From: an uncultured Eubacteriales bacterium
GTDB lineage: Bacteria > Bacillota > Clostridia > Oscillospirales > Oscillospiraceae
Direction: 5' to 3'
Assembly (NCBI GenBank): GCA_900545815.1
Contig: URAM01000018.1
Coordinates: 1-41,386 of the forward strand
DNA length: 41,386 nucleotides
Both the position numbers and the translations under genes were made by a program. Positions 25,044 through 32,580 of the stretch are shown here, piece by piece. The notes under the pieces were generated by a model. It saw only the letters and a program-made list of their open reading frames with translations. It made no database searches and was not told the origin of the DNA. Numbering within the stretch: position 1 is the first letter of the stretch; the number at the start of each line of letters is the position of its first letter.

Positions 25044-25080
25044 AAAGAATGGGACGGCAGAGCCGTCCCGTTCTTTGTAT
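25044..25080 (+). terminator. Terminator after azlCD
   Basis: Stem AAAGAATGGGACGGC (25044-25058), loop AGA, GCCGTCCCGTTCTTT (25062-25076) with one U-G pair, ending in TTT. It lies only 26 nt before the SulP gene start, so SulP expression needs read-through or an unrecognised promoter. Confidence 0.8.
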
Positions 25081-25101
25081 TCCGAAAGGAGTCCTTCCCC
25101 C

Positions 25102-27237
25102 ATGAATGTTTTGCTCAAAACCCTGTCCGGTTATCAGCGGCGCTATCTCCGGCAGGATCTGTTGTCTGGTCTGGTCATTGCCGCCGTCTCCATCCCCATC
25201 TCCATGGGCTACGCCCAGATCGCCGGCCTGCCGGCGGCCTACGGCCTGTACGGATCGGTGCTGCCCGTCCTTTTTTTCGCCCTTTTTTCCACTTCCCCTC
25301 AGTTTATCTTCGGCGTGGACGCCGCTCCGGCGGCCATGGTGGGCAGTATGGTGGCTGGTCTTGGCATCCCCTTAGGCTCAGAGGACGCCATTGCCATGGT
25401 GCCGCTGCTGGCCTTTTATACGGGGGTGTGGCTGCTGCTGTTTGCCCTGCTAAAAGCGGGAAAAGTGCTCAATTTCATCTCGGCACCCGTTATGGGCGGT
25501 TTTATCAGCGGCATTTGCTGCACCATCATCCTCATGCAGGTGCCCAAGCTCATGGGGCACGCCGCCGGTACGGGAGAACTGCTGGAGCTGTTGGAGCATA
25601 TCCACACCGCAAGCCAGTCCATCCACTGGCTGTCCCTGGCGCTGGGGGCGGCTGCCCTGACCATTCTGCTGCTGTCCAAGCGATTTCTGCCCAAGTTCCC
25701 CATGGCCATCCTCATCATGGCAGCTGGCGCCGCCGGTTCCGCCCGATTTGATCTGGCAGGACGTGGTGTCCCCTGCCTGTCTCCGGTGGTGTCAGGGCTG
25801 CCGGGACTGCATCTGCCCGACTTCACCTTGCTGACGCCGGTGAAGGGGTTGGGTATGAGCCTGTCAGTGGCCATCGTCATCATGGCGGAGACGCTGCTGG
25901 CGGAAAACAGCTTCGCCCTGCGCAACGATTACCAGCTCAGCGACAACCGAGAGATCTTGAGCTTCTCCCTGGCCAACTTCGCCGCCTGCCTAGTGGGCTG
26001 CTGTCCGGTAAACGGCAGCGTATCTCGCTCGTCCATGAACGAGCAGTTTGGCGGACACACCCAGCTGGTGTCTCTGGTGGCGGCTGTCCTGATGGGTGCG
26101 CTGCTGCTCTTTTGCACTGGGTTCATTCAGTATCTGCCCGTGCCCATTCTGACCGCCATCGTCATCTCTGCCCTGTTGGGGGCGGTGGAATTTGACCTGG
26201 CACACCGGCTGTTTCAGGCCAACCGGAAGGAATTTTATATTTTTATGAGTGCATTCGCCGGCGTGCTGGTGCTGGGCACCATCTACGGCGTAGTCATCGG
26301 TATGCTGCTCTCCTTCGCTGACGTGATCCTGCGCAGCTCCCAGCCGCGCAGAGACTTTTTGGGTGTCATACCTGATCACCCCGGCTTCTACCCCTTGGAT
26401 CAGATAGGCGATGCCCAGCCTCTGCCCCATGCGGTGCTGTACCGGTTCAGCGGGAGCCTGTTTTTCGCCAATGTGGCTCTGTTCCAGCAGGATTTGGAGG
26501 ACACCATCACAGCAGACACCAAGGCGGTCATTGTGGACGCCAGCGGCATCGTCAGCGTGGACATATCCGCCGCTGACCGGCTGGTGATGCTGTATCGCAA
26601 GCTGAAAGCCCGTGGCATCCAATTCTATCTCACGGAGCACATCAGCCAAGTCAATGATGAGCTGCGCCGGTTCGGCGCTGGGGAGCTGGTAGCGGAAGGG
26701 GCGGTACACCGCACCATGTACGCTGCCCTGCTGGATACCGGCATCGCCCAGGAACAGCTGCTGCGGTTCCTTCCCACTGGCCTGCGGCGGACGGCGCCGG
26801 AGCTGCTGCGCTACAGTCAGGAGATCCAGTGGGCCTATGGCAAGGACGCCGAAGAACAGATGGAGCGGCTGACCGGTCAGCTCATCGACACCCTGGCGCA
26901 TACCAACAAGGAGGAGCGTGCCTACGCCCTGGTGCGCCTGCTCCACAGCGGCCGCTGGCAAGGGGTGATGGATCGAGATGATGTGCTGGCGCACCTGGAG
27001 GAGCATCTGGCGGAGCTGGCCAAGCTGCTGGAGCGGCCAGAGGGCGAAGTGCTCTCCACCTTAGAACAGGAGCGCACAGAGATCGCCGCCAAGCTCCGCC
27101 AAGAGTATCCGGAGGTGTCCCAGCAGCTGGCAGAACACCGGCAGGCGCTGGCGCACTACTTGAAAGAGCGGTACCCGGAGACCAGCCGGCATCTGGAGGA
27201 GGTGCGGGAGCGGTTTCGGCGGGAACAGCATACTTAA
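25102..27237 (+). CDS. SulP family anion permease with STAS domain and long helical tail
   Basis: A 711-residue transporter. The membrane domain (about 15-410) begins RQDLLSGLVIAAVSIPISMG and contains AQIAGLPAAYGLYGSVLPV, PVMGGFISGIC and an NSFALRNDYQLSDNRE loop typical of SulP. A STAS domain (about 440-545; LFFANVALFQQDLED, AVIVDASGIVSVDISAADRL) follows. Residues about 550-711 are an unusual highly charged, probably helical extension, rich in Glu, Arg, Gln and Leu, with no hydrophobic span. SulP proteins carry sulfate, bicarbonate or dicarboxylates; the substrate is unknown. I chose ATG 25102 (AAAGGAG 10 nt upstream) over 25075. Stop codon overlaps the terminator stem. Confidence 0.9.
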   Translation: MNVLLKTLSGYQRRYLRQDLLSGLVIAAVSIPISMGYAQIAGLPAAYGLYGSVLPVLFFALFSTSPQFIFGVDAAPAAMVGSMVAGLGIPLGSEDAIAMVPLLAFYTGVWLLLFALLKAGKVLNFISAPVMGGFISGICCTIILMQVPKLMGHAAGTGELLELLEHIHTASQSIHWLSLALGAAALTILLLSKRFLPKFPMAILIMAAGAAGSARFDLAGRGVPCLSPVVSGLPGLHLPDFTLLTPVKGLGMSLSVAIVIMAETLLAENSFALRNDYQLSDNREILSFSLANFAACLVGCCPVNGSVSRSSMNEQFGGHTQLVSLVAAVLMGALLLFCTGFIQYLPVPILTAIVISALLGAVEFDLAHRLFQANRKEFYIFMSAFAGVLVLGTIYGVVIGMLLSFADVILRSSQPRRDFLGVIPDHPGFYPLDQIGDAQPLPHAVLYRFSGSLFFANVALFQQDLEDTITADTKAVIVDASGIVSVDISAADRLVMLYRKLKARGIQFYLTEHISQVNDELRRFGAGELVAEGAVHRTMYAALLDTGIAQEQLLRFLPTGLRRTAPELLRYSQEIQWAYGKDAEEQMERLTGQLIDTLAHTNKEERAYALVRLLHSGRWQGVMDRDDVLAHLEEHLAELAKLLERPEGEVLSTLEQERTEIAAKLRQEYPEVSQQLAEHRQALAHYLKERYPETSRHLEEVRERFRREQHT

Positions 27238-27273
27238 AAACGAAAAAACGCCTGTTGGCGTTTTTTCGTTTTT
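27236..27273 (+). terminator. Terminator after the SulP gene
   Basis: The 17-bp stem AAAAACGAAAAAACGCC (27236-27252) pairs across loop TGTT with GGCGTTTTTTCGTTTTT (27257-27273). Symmetric, so it can also act leftward behind the tRNA gene. Confidence 0.9.
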
Positions 27274-27380
27274 CGTTCATCTGCCTATATCATACACAGA
27301 AACGGTACAGACTGCGATTGGAACCACTTGCTTTCTGACATTGAGGTTGCATCCAACCCCTCACCCTGGTGTTATCATGC

Positions 27381-27417
27381 AAAAACCCCCTCCGAAATCA
27401 CTCAATTTCAGAGGGGG
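27381..27417 (-). terminator. Terminator of tRNA-Pro
   Basis: On the minus strand the stem CCCCCTCTGAAAT / ATTTCGGAGGGGG (arms 27405-27417 and 27386-27398) has one mismatch and is followed by TTTTTG. It lies 6 nt after the tRNA 3' end. Confidence 0.88.
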
Positions 27418-27422
27418 AATTC

Positions 27423-27498
27423 TGGTCCGAGTGGTGCGACTCGAACGCACGACATCCAGCTCCCAAAGCTGGCGCGCTACCAACTGCGCTACACCCGG
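27423..27498 (-). tRNA. tRNA-Pro (anticodon TGG)
   Basis: A 76-nt tRNA on the minus strand with encoded CCA (27425-27423). Acceptor CCGGGTG pairs with CACTCGG (one G-U); D-arm GCGC...GCGC; anticodon stem CCAGC/GCTGG around loop TTTGGGA, anticodon TGG at 27465-27463; T-arm GTGCG/CGCAC with TTCGAGT loop. It reads CCN proline codons. It has its own promoter and terminator and stands alone. Confidence 0.96.
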
Positions 27499-27515
27499 AA
27501 ATTCATTTATTTTAC

Positions 27516-27544
27516 AGTATAACACAACTCCCTGTCCCATGCAA
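27516..27544 (-). promoter_or_regulatory. Promoter of tRNA-Pro
   Basis: On the minus strand, TTGCAT (27544-27539), 17 nt, TGTTATACT with TATACT at 27521-27516 (extended -10). Start near 27509, 11 nt before the tRNA 5' end. Confidence 0.8.
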
Positions 27545-27592
27545 CTACTTTTTTCGGCTCTCGCCCCCTTGGGGAGAATTCCACCTGAGTCA

Positions 27593-27622
27593 TTGCCCTG
27601 GAACCGCAGTTTGTGGTATGAT
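27593..27622 (+). promoter_or_regulatory. Promoter of trmB
   Basis: TTGCCC (27593-27598), 18 nt, TATGAT (27617-27622) preceded by TGG (extended -10). Start near 27629, which makes the in-frame ATG at 27633 leaderless and unlikely. Confidence 0.6.
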
Positions 27623-27662
27623 AGCGGGGTGAATGTTTGGAAAAGAAATTGAGGTTTCTGCT

Positions 27663-28487
27663 ATGAGAATGCGTAAAAAGAAAAACCTGATCCCCCGTAT
27701 GGAGCGCTGTGCCGCTGTCCAGGAGAAAGACCCCTATGCCATGCGGGGCCGCTGGCGGGAGTGGCTGACGCCAGACTGTGCGCTCTGTCTGGAGATCGGC
27801 TGCGGCAAGGGCACCTTTACGGTGGAGACCGCCGCCGCCCATCCCGACCAGCTCTTTGTGGCGGTGGAACGGGTGGCGGATTGTCTGCTACTGGCCATGG
27901 AAAAGGGGATGCGGCAGGAGCTGCACAATGTGGTGTTTGTCTGCGATGACGCCGCCCAACTGGGGGATATGTTCGCCCCTGGCGAGGTGGATCGGATGTA
28001 CATCAACTTCTGTGACCCCTGGCCCAGCAAAAAGCACGCCAAGCGGCGGCTGACCTATGAGGGGTTCCTGCGCTCCTATCGGGACTTTTTGAAGGACGGC
28101 GGGGTGATCGAGTTCAAGACGGACAACCGCCCCCTCTTTGATTTCTCTCTGACCCAATTTGAACGGGCAGGCTACGCCCTGAGCGAAGTGACCTATGATC
28201 TGCACAAGGAGTATTCCGACATCATCATGACCGACTACGAAGCGCGGTTTGTGGCAGAAGGGGTCAAAATCCACCGCTGTGTGGCCACCAAGGTAGCGCT
28301 GCCCACGGAACTAGGCGAACCGCCCCTGCTGTCCCTGCTGGACTATCTGCCGGACGAACTGGATCACATCCCCTACGGCATGGACAACGTGCTGTGGGAA
28401 AATCGAGGGCGAGTGAAGCTCAGCGCAAAACTGCTGGCACAGCTGGAAGGGCAGCCGGCAGAAAGCAAAGGAGATGAGGACTCGTGA
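27663..28487 (+). CDS. trmB: tRNA (guanine-N7-)-methyltransferase TrmB
   Basis: A 274-residue SAM-dependent enzyme that makes m7G46 in the variable loop of tRNAs. N-terminal MRMRKKKN and PRMERC, the SAM-binding EIGCGKGTFTVE, FVAVERVADCLLLAMEK, the catalytic/tRNA-binding INFCDPWPSKKHAKRRLT and EFKTDNRPLFDFSL are family blocks. About 60 residues at the C-terminus extend past the core. GAGG (27651-27654) is 8 nt before ATG 27663; an upstream ATG at 27633 sits on the predicted transcript start. Its end overlaps the GNAT gene by 4 nt. Confidence 0.95.
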   Translation: MRMRKKKNLIPRMERCAAVQEKDPYAMRGRWREWLTPDCALCLEIGCGKGTFTVETAAAHPDQLFVAVERVADCLLLAMEKGMRQELHNVVFVCDDAAQLGDMFAPGEVDRMYINFCDPWPSKKHAKRRLTYEGFLRSYRDFLKDGGVIEFKTDNRPLFDFSLTQFERAGYALSEVTYDLHKEYSDIIMTDYEARFVAEGVKIHRCVATKVALPTELGEPPLLSLLDYLPDELDHIPYGMDNVLWENRGRVKLSAKLLAQLEGQPAESKGDEDS

Positions 28488-28966
28488 AGATTCGGACAGC
28501 TGCCATGGCAGATCTGGACGCTCTGGCCACAGTGGAAGCCCAGTGCTTTCCGGCGGCGGAGGCGGCGGACAAGGCCACCATCCAGGGACGGCTGGCCGCC
28601 TATGCCGACCACTTTTGGCTCCTCTTTGACGGGGACAAGCTGGTGAGCTTTGTGGACGGGATGGTCAGCGCCACGCCGGTCTTAACAGACAAGATGTACG
28701 AAGACCCCACCCTCCACGACCCCAAGGGGGATTGGCAAATGATCTTCGGTGTCAACACCATCCCAAACTACCGCAAGCGGGGCTGTGCCGGTCTGGTGTT
28801 GGAACGGGTCATTGCAGACGCCAAGGCACAGGGTCGGAAGGGGCTGGTGCTGACCTGCAAGGACAAGCTGGTGCATTACTATGCTAAGTTTGGCTTTGAA
28901 GATTATGGCCGGTCGGAGTCCGTCCACGGCGGAGCAGTCTGGTATGAGATGCGCTTGGTTTTTTAA
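28484..28966 (+). CDS. GNAT family N-acetyltransferase
   Basis: A 160-residue acetyl-CoA-dependent transferase. IRTAAMADLDALATVEAQCFP opens the fold, and FGVNTIPNYRKRGCAGLVLERVI contains the acetyl-CoA-binding (R/Q)xxGxG/A-like loop (RKRGCAG). HYYAKFGFEDYGRSES is the typical C-terminal block. It starts with GTG 28484 inside the trmB stop (GTGA), with AAAGGAG 10 nt upstream, so translation is coupled to trmB. The substrate is unknown; similarity to arylalkylamine-type acetyltransferases is only an impression. Confidence 0.88.
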   Translation: MKIRTAAMADLDALATVEAQCFPAAEAADKATIQGRLAAYADHFWLLFDGDKLVSFVDGMVSATPVLTDKMYEDPTLHDPKGDWQMIFGVNTIPNYRKRGCAGLVLERVIADAKAQGRKGLVLTCKDKLVHYYAKFGFEDYGRSESVHGGAVWYEMRLVF

Positions 28967-28985
28967 CAGGCTTGTGGAAAAAATG

Positions 28986-29017
28986 AAACGGGAACGCTAT
29001 CCAGCGTTCCCGTTTTT
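28986..29017. terminator. Bidirectional terminator, GNAT gene / acyl-CoA synthetase gene
   Basis: AAACGGGAACGC (28986-28997), loop TATCCA, GCGTTCCCGTTT (29004-29015) and TT. It sits between two convergent genes. Confidence 0.9.
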
Positions 29018-29022
29018 GTCGT

Positions 29023-30756
29023 TTAGGATTCCTTTTCCTGTTCTTTTTTGCTCTTTTCCAGCACTTTATAGCGCTTGATCTTGTGGGTGGTGGTCTTTTC
29101 GAACTCGTTCTTGCGGATCTTGACCTTGTTCACCCGCTTATGGCTGGGCTGGTGGGCGTTGTAATCGTTGATGCGCTCCTGGAGGACGGCCTTCAAGTCG
29201 GCGTCGGTCATCTCATTTTCTTCCGGGAAGATCTCCGCCACGATCAGGTTGCCTTCGGTGTACACCACCACTTCCTTGATCTCCGGAATGCGTGCCAGTT
29301 GGTATTCAATTTCTTCCGGAGAGACGTTCTCGCCGTTGGACAGGATGATCAAATTCTTCTTTCGGCCAGTGATGGTCAGGGAGCCATCTTTGTTCAGGTG
29401 TCCCAGGTCGCCGGTACGGAACCAGCCATCGGTGAACACGTCGGCGGTGGAATAGGGGTCATTATAGTAGCCCATCATGACGTTGTCGCCGCGCACCAGC
29501 ACTTCGCCGCTGCCAGTGTAGTCGGGCTGGTCAATCTTGACCTCCACGCTGGGGAACGTCCAGCCCACAGTCTCATCTGCCGCACGGCGGCCATTGAGGG
29601 AAGCGTTGACGGAGACGATGGGAGAACACTCGGTGATGCCGTAGCCCAGCATCAGGTCAATGCCCATGGCGCGGAACTCCTTGATATAGCGGGGATCCAA
29701 GGGGGCGCCGCCGCAGATGATATATTTCAGGTTGCCGCCGAACTTCTCCAAAATGGAGGCGAAGAATTTTTCTCGGCGATCCAGCCCCAATTTGAGCATG
29801 GTACTGCTGGCAGTGAGCGCCAGGCGGAGGGTACGGGTCTGACCCTGCTTCTGGGCGGTGCGCCAGATGGTGTTGGAGAAGGTCTCCACAAACAGGGGCA
29901 CCAAGAACAGGATACTGGGCTTGACGATGGACAGCTCCCGCATAAAGGAGGACAGGCCGTTGCTGATGACAATGGGATGACCATAGTAGAACATCATCAG
30001 CACAGCGGTGCTCAACCCAAAGACATGGGTGAAGGGCAGGATGGCTAAGGTGCATCCCTCCGGCTGGAACACCTGAGGGGCATCGTTGACGTTGGAGAGC
30101 AGGTTCCGCTGGGAGAGCATGACGCCCTTGCTGGTGCCGGAGGTGCCGGAGGTGAAGAAGATGGTGCTCAGGGCTTCCGGATCCAGGGTGACTTTGTCGT
30201 ACAGGTTGCGGCCCTTTTCATGGAACTGCTTGCCCTTTTCCTCCCACTCATCGAACTCCCGCATACTGAAGCAATACTTGTTCTTGACCAGCTTCTGTGC
30301 CAGCAGCTCCTTTTCGTAGGGGTACTTTCGAGACGTGACCACCACATCTGCTTCGCTCTGGAAGATGAGGGTGGACGCTTCCGCCGGAGTGGCGTCCTTG
30401 GCCACCAGAACGGCCACGTTGCCGGTGGTGACGATGGCAAAGTAGCACAGGAGCCATTCATAGGAGTTCTCGCCCACCAGGGCGATCTTCCGGCCGCGAA
30501 TGCCCCGCTTGAGCATATAGGTGCCCAAATAGACCACAGTCTGGTAAAACTCTGCATAGGTATGGCTGACCAGTTCCTTCCGTCCCCTCAGGTACTGGAA
30601 GGCCACGTCATCAGGACGCTCGCTGGCGTTATGTTCCAACATCTCCCGCATGGTGTGATAGACGGGGAAGGATTCCGGTGGGGCGTAGTTTTTGTTAGGA
30701 AAGAGCAGGGCCTTGATGGGGTTGGGAGCCGGTACTCTGCGTTTTTCTTTGCTCAT
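29023..30756 (-). CDS. AMP-dependent long-chain acyl-CoA synthetase/ligase
   Basis: A 577-residue adenylate-forming enzyme, probably activating fatty acids to acyl-CoA or acyl-AMP. Motifs: P-loop IFFTSGTSGTSKGVMLSQ, YGITECSPIVSVN, GWFRTGDLGHLNKDG and the hinge TGRKKNLIILSNGENVSPEEIE with the catalytic Lys region near KIRKNEFEKTTTHKIKR. ATG 30756 has GAGG 11 nt upstream; the frame is open to 30930, but that would lie upstream of the predicted promoter. It has its own promoter and a strong leader hairpin. The carboxylate substrate is not defined by sequence. Confidence 0.92.
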   Translation of the reverse strand: MSKEKRRVPAPNPIKALLFPNKNYAPPESFPVYHTMREMLEHNASERPDDVAFQYLRGRKELVSHTYAEFYQTVVYLGTYMLKRGIRGRKIALVGENSYEWLLCYFAIVTTGNVAVLVAKDATPAEASTLIFQSEADVVVTSRKYPYEKELLAQKLVKNKYCFSMREFDEWEEKGKQFHEKGRNLYDKVTLDPEALSTIFFTSGTSGTSKGVMLSQRNLLSNVNDAPQVFQPEGCTLAILPFTHVFGLSTAVLMMFYYGHPIVISNGLSSFMRELSIVKPSILFLVPLFVETFSNTIWRTAQKQGQTRTLRLALTASSTMLKLGLDRREKFFASILEKFGGNLKYIICGGAPLDPRYIKEFRAMGIDLMLGYGITECSPIVSVNASLNGRRAADETVGWTFPSVEVKIDQPDYTGSGEVLVRGDNVMMGYYNDPYSTADVFTDGWFRTGDLGHLNKDGSLTITGRKKNLIILSNGENVSPEEIEYQLARIPEIKEVVVYTEGNLIVAEIFPEENEMTDADLKAVLQERINDYNAHQPSHKRVNKVKIRKNEFEKTTTHKIKRYKVLEKSKKEQEKES

Positions 30757-30797
30757 GGATTTCTTAGCCTCATTTCTTGACCTTAGAAGGACAGCTA

Positions 30798-30827
30798 ACC
30801 GGCGGCTCCCACATAGGAGCCGCCGGT
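30798..30827 (-). promoter_or_regulatory. Strong 5'-leader hairpin of the acyl-CoA synthetase gene
   Basis: Perfect 12-bp GC-rich stem ACCGGCGGCTCC / GGAGCCGCCGGT with a 6-nt loop, about 20 nt after the predicted transcript start and 42 nt before the ATG. No T-run follows, so it is not an ordinary terminator. It may be an mRNA stabiliser or protein-binding site. Confidence 0.6.
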
Positions 30828-30853
30828 ACGATGACTCGTACACGATTCCTTTT

Positions 30854-30882
30854 ATTTTAGCTTTTTTGTCTGGGAAAATCAA
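30854..30882 (-). promoter_or_regulatory. Promoter of the acyl-CoA synthetase gene
   Basis: On the minus strand, TTGATT (30882-30877), 17 nt, TAAAAT (30859-30854). Start near 30847. Confidence 0.7.
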
Positions 30883-31000
30883 TATCCTCTGACTCGGATT
30901 TCTCCCCATCGCTCTTGTGAAAGTGTCCAAAAAATCAGGAAAGCACTGTATTCTGCCCCTCTTTTTTGACTTTTAGTCAGTTTTTCCGTCGGATATGGGC

Positions 31001-31039
31001 AAAAAAAACACCGCCGCAAACGGAACGATTTGCGGCGGT
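31001..31039 (-). terminator. Terminator after infC-rpmI-rplT
   Basis: On the minus strand, ACCGCCGCAAA (31039-31029), 8-nt loop, TTTGCGGCGGT (31020-31010), followed by a GTTTTTTTT tract. Confidence 0.92.
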
Positions 31040-31069
31040 TTGTTTCGTATGGAATCAAATCTGGTTTTG

Positions 31070-31426
31070 TCAGGCCAGCTTGCCCTTTGCCAGTTCGATC
31101 AGCTGTGCGAATGCAGCCTTGTCATTGACAGCCAGTTCAGACAGCATCTTGCGGTCAATCTGGATGTCGGCCAGCTTCAGGCCGTGCATGAAGGTGGAGT
31201 AGTTCATGCCGTTTGCCTTGCAGGCGGCGCTGATTCTGGTGATCCACAGGCGGCGGAAGTCACGCTTCTTCAGGCGGCGGCCCGTGTATGCGTAAGTCAG
31301 GGACTTCATCATTGCCTGGTTGGCCATCTTATAATGCTTGCTCTTGGAACCCCAGTAGCCCTTAGCCATCTTCAGGATCTTATTTCTTCTCTTGCGCGTC
31401 ATCATTGCGCGTTTGACTCTTGCCAT
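31070..31426 (-). CDS. rplT: Ribosomal protein L20
   Basis: A 118-residue large-subunit protein that binds 23S rRNA early in assembly and, in Firmicutes, represses its own operon by binding the leader RNA. The N-terminus ARVKRAMMTRKRRNKIL and the block RRLKKRDFRRLWITRI are diagnostic. AGGAGG is 8 nt before ATG. Last gene of infC-rpmI-rplT, 22 nt after rpmI, followed by a strong terminator. Confidence 0.98.
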   Translation of the reverse strand: MARVKRAMMTRKRRNKILKMAKGYWGSKSKHYKMANQAMMKSLTYAYTGRRLKKRDFRRLWITRISAACKANGMNYSTFMHGLKLADIQIDRKMLSELAVNDKAAFAQLIELAKGKLA

Positions 31427-31448
31427 TTCAGTAGCCTCCTATTCCAAA

Positions 31449-31646
31449 TTATTTGTAAGGGATCATCTTACGAATGGTGGGTGCGTTGGTCACATCCGCA
31501 TAAACGCCCTTACGCAGACCTCTCTTGCGCTTGGTGGTCTTTTTGGTCAGGATATGGCTGGCATAAGCGTGGGCACGCTTGACCTTGCCGGTCTTGCTGA
31601 GCTTAAATCTCTTTTTCGCACCGCTGTGCGTTTTCATCTTAGGCAT
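31449..31646 (-). CDS. rpmI: Ribosomal protein L35
   Basis: A 65-residue basic large-subunit protein. PKMKTHSGAKKRFKLS at the start and RKGVYADVTNAPTIRKMIPY at the end match L35. ATG 31646 has AAGGAG 8 nt upstream and gives the standard length; an in-frame ATG at 31664 adds six residues over that site and is rejected. It sits between infC and rplT as in most bacteria. Confidence 0.98.
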   Translation of the reverse strand: MPKMKTHSGAKKRFKLSKTGKVKRAHAYASHILTKKTTKRKRGLRKGVYADVTNAPTIRKMIPYK

Positions 31647-31690
31647 AGTGGAAACTCCTTTCATCAGACGGACAAACCTTCCGTCAACGG

Positions 31691-32227
31691 TTACTTATCC
31701 TTTTTCGGCTCCTTGGAAACCTTGGGAGAGAGCAGGATGGTCATATGACGGCCTTCCAGCTTGGGTTTCCGATCCAGAGAGGCGATCTCGGCGCAGCTTT
31801 CCGCGAACTTTTTCAGCAGTTCCTCCCCGATGTTGGTGTGAGCCATCTCACGGCCGCGGAAGCGGACGGTGACCTTGACCCGATTGCCAGCGGCCAGGAA
31901 CTTATTTGCGTTGCGGAGTTTTGTGTTCAAATCACCTACGTCAATGCTGGGGGACATACGGATCTCTTTGATCTCGACGACGTGCTGATTCTTCTTGGCT
32001 TCCTTTTCCCGCTTGGACTGCTCGAAGCGGTATTTGCCGTAGTCCATCACTTTGCAGACCGGAGGGGTCGCCTTGGGGGAAATTTTGACCAGGTCAAGAC
32101 CGGCCTTTGCGGCAACGGCCAGAGCGTCACGAGAGGACATGATCCCAAGCTGTTGACCATCGGAGGAAATCAGGCGAACCTCTTTGTCCCGAATATCCTC
32201 ATTGATCTGATGCGCCATGTTGCTAAT
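31691..32227 (-). CDS. infC: Translation initiation factor IF-3, AUU start
   Basis: A 178-residue factor that binds the 30S subunit, prevents premature 50S joining and checks the start codon. NEDIRDKEVRLISSDGQQLG, KISPKATPPVCKVMDYGKYR (linker and domain border) and FRGREMAHTNIGEELL are diagnostic. The binding site GGAGGTG lies 7 nt before an ATT codon (32227-32225), while the first ATG (32218) would be 16 nt away. AUU starts are known for infC in other bacteria and let IF-3 limit its own synthesis. With the ATG start the protein would be 175 residues. Confidence 0.93.
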   Translation of the reverse strand: MSNMAHQINEDIRDKEVRLISSDGQQLGIMSSRDALAVAAKAGLDLVKISPKATPPVCKVMDYGKYRFEQSKREKEAKKNQHVVEIKEIRMSPSIDVGDLNTKLRNANKFLAAGNRVKVTVRFRGREMAHTNIGEELLKKFAESCAEIASLDRKPKLEGRHMTILLSPKVSKEPKKDK

Positions 32228-32392
32228 ACTGAAACACCTCCAACAAAAAAACAAAACATGAAAAAAACGGACACCGAATGGTACCCGCACATCACTGCTC
32301 CCCTCTGATGCCAAAAGGGAGGAAAGAGAGCTATCGACCACCGCGCACAGGCACGGAAGGTGAGGTGGAGATACCATCCTGCTTTGTTTTAC
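32228..32392 (-). promoter_or_regulatory. Candidate L20-type autoregulatory leader of infC-rpmI-rplT
   Basis: About 165 nt of leader between the predicted start and infC. It contains a hairpin CTCCC/GGGAG, a possible long-range pairing of GGATGGTA with TACCATTC, and a T7 run (32267-32261) after GGTGTCCG, ahead of the infC binding site. L20 leaders that attenuate this operon are established in Firmicutes. The exact fold could not be confirmed by eye. Confidence 0.55.
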
Positions 32393-32398
32393 CCAACA

Positions 32399-32427
32399 AC
32401 TATAGCAGATTCCCACTCATTTGTCAA
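32399..32427 (-). promoter_or_regulatory. Promoter of infC-rpmI-rplT
   Basis: On the minus strand, TTGACA (32427-32422), 17 nt, TGCTATAGT with TATAGT at 32404-32399 (extended -10). One of the strongest promoters in the window, as expected for ribosomal protein genes. Confidence 0.88.
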
Positions 32428-32530
32428 CGGGAAGGGAGGAACTTTTTTCGTCTGTTCAACTTTTCTAACGGAATCCTTTGGGATGGGGCAAAAAACGGCG
32501 TCTTTTCCAATGTTCCCTCTCCTTCTTTCG

Positions 32531-32539
32531 TGCTACAAT
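32531..32539 (+). promoter_or_regulatory. Extended -10 promoter of the EamA transporter gene
   Basis: TGCTACAAT, with TACAAT at 32534-32539 and no good -35. Start near 32546. The rest of 32428-32530 holds no gene that I can see. Confidence 0.5.
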
Positions 32540-32580
32540 GAGGTAACTTGTGAAATCAATTTTGGAAAGGGGCGTTCTCT

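Noticed and set aside
27559..27577. Hairpin-like CTCGCCCCCTTGGGGAGA upstream of trmB.
   Set aside because: Only four or five bases pair and no T-run follows; no support for a regulatory role.
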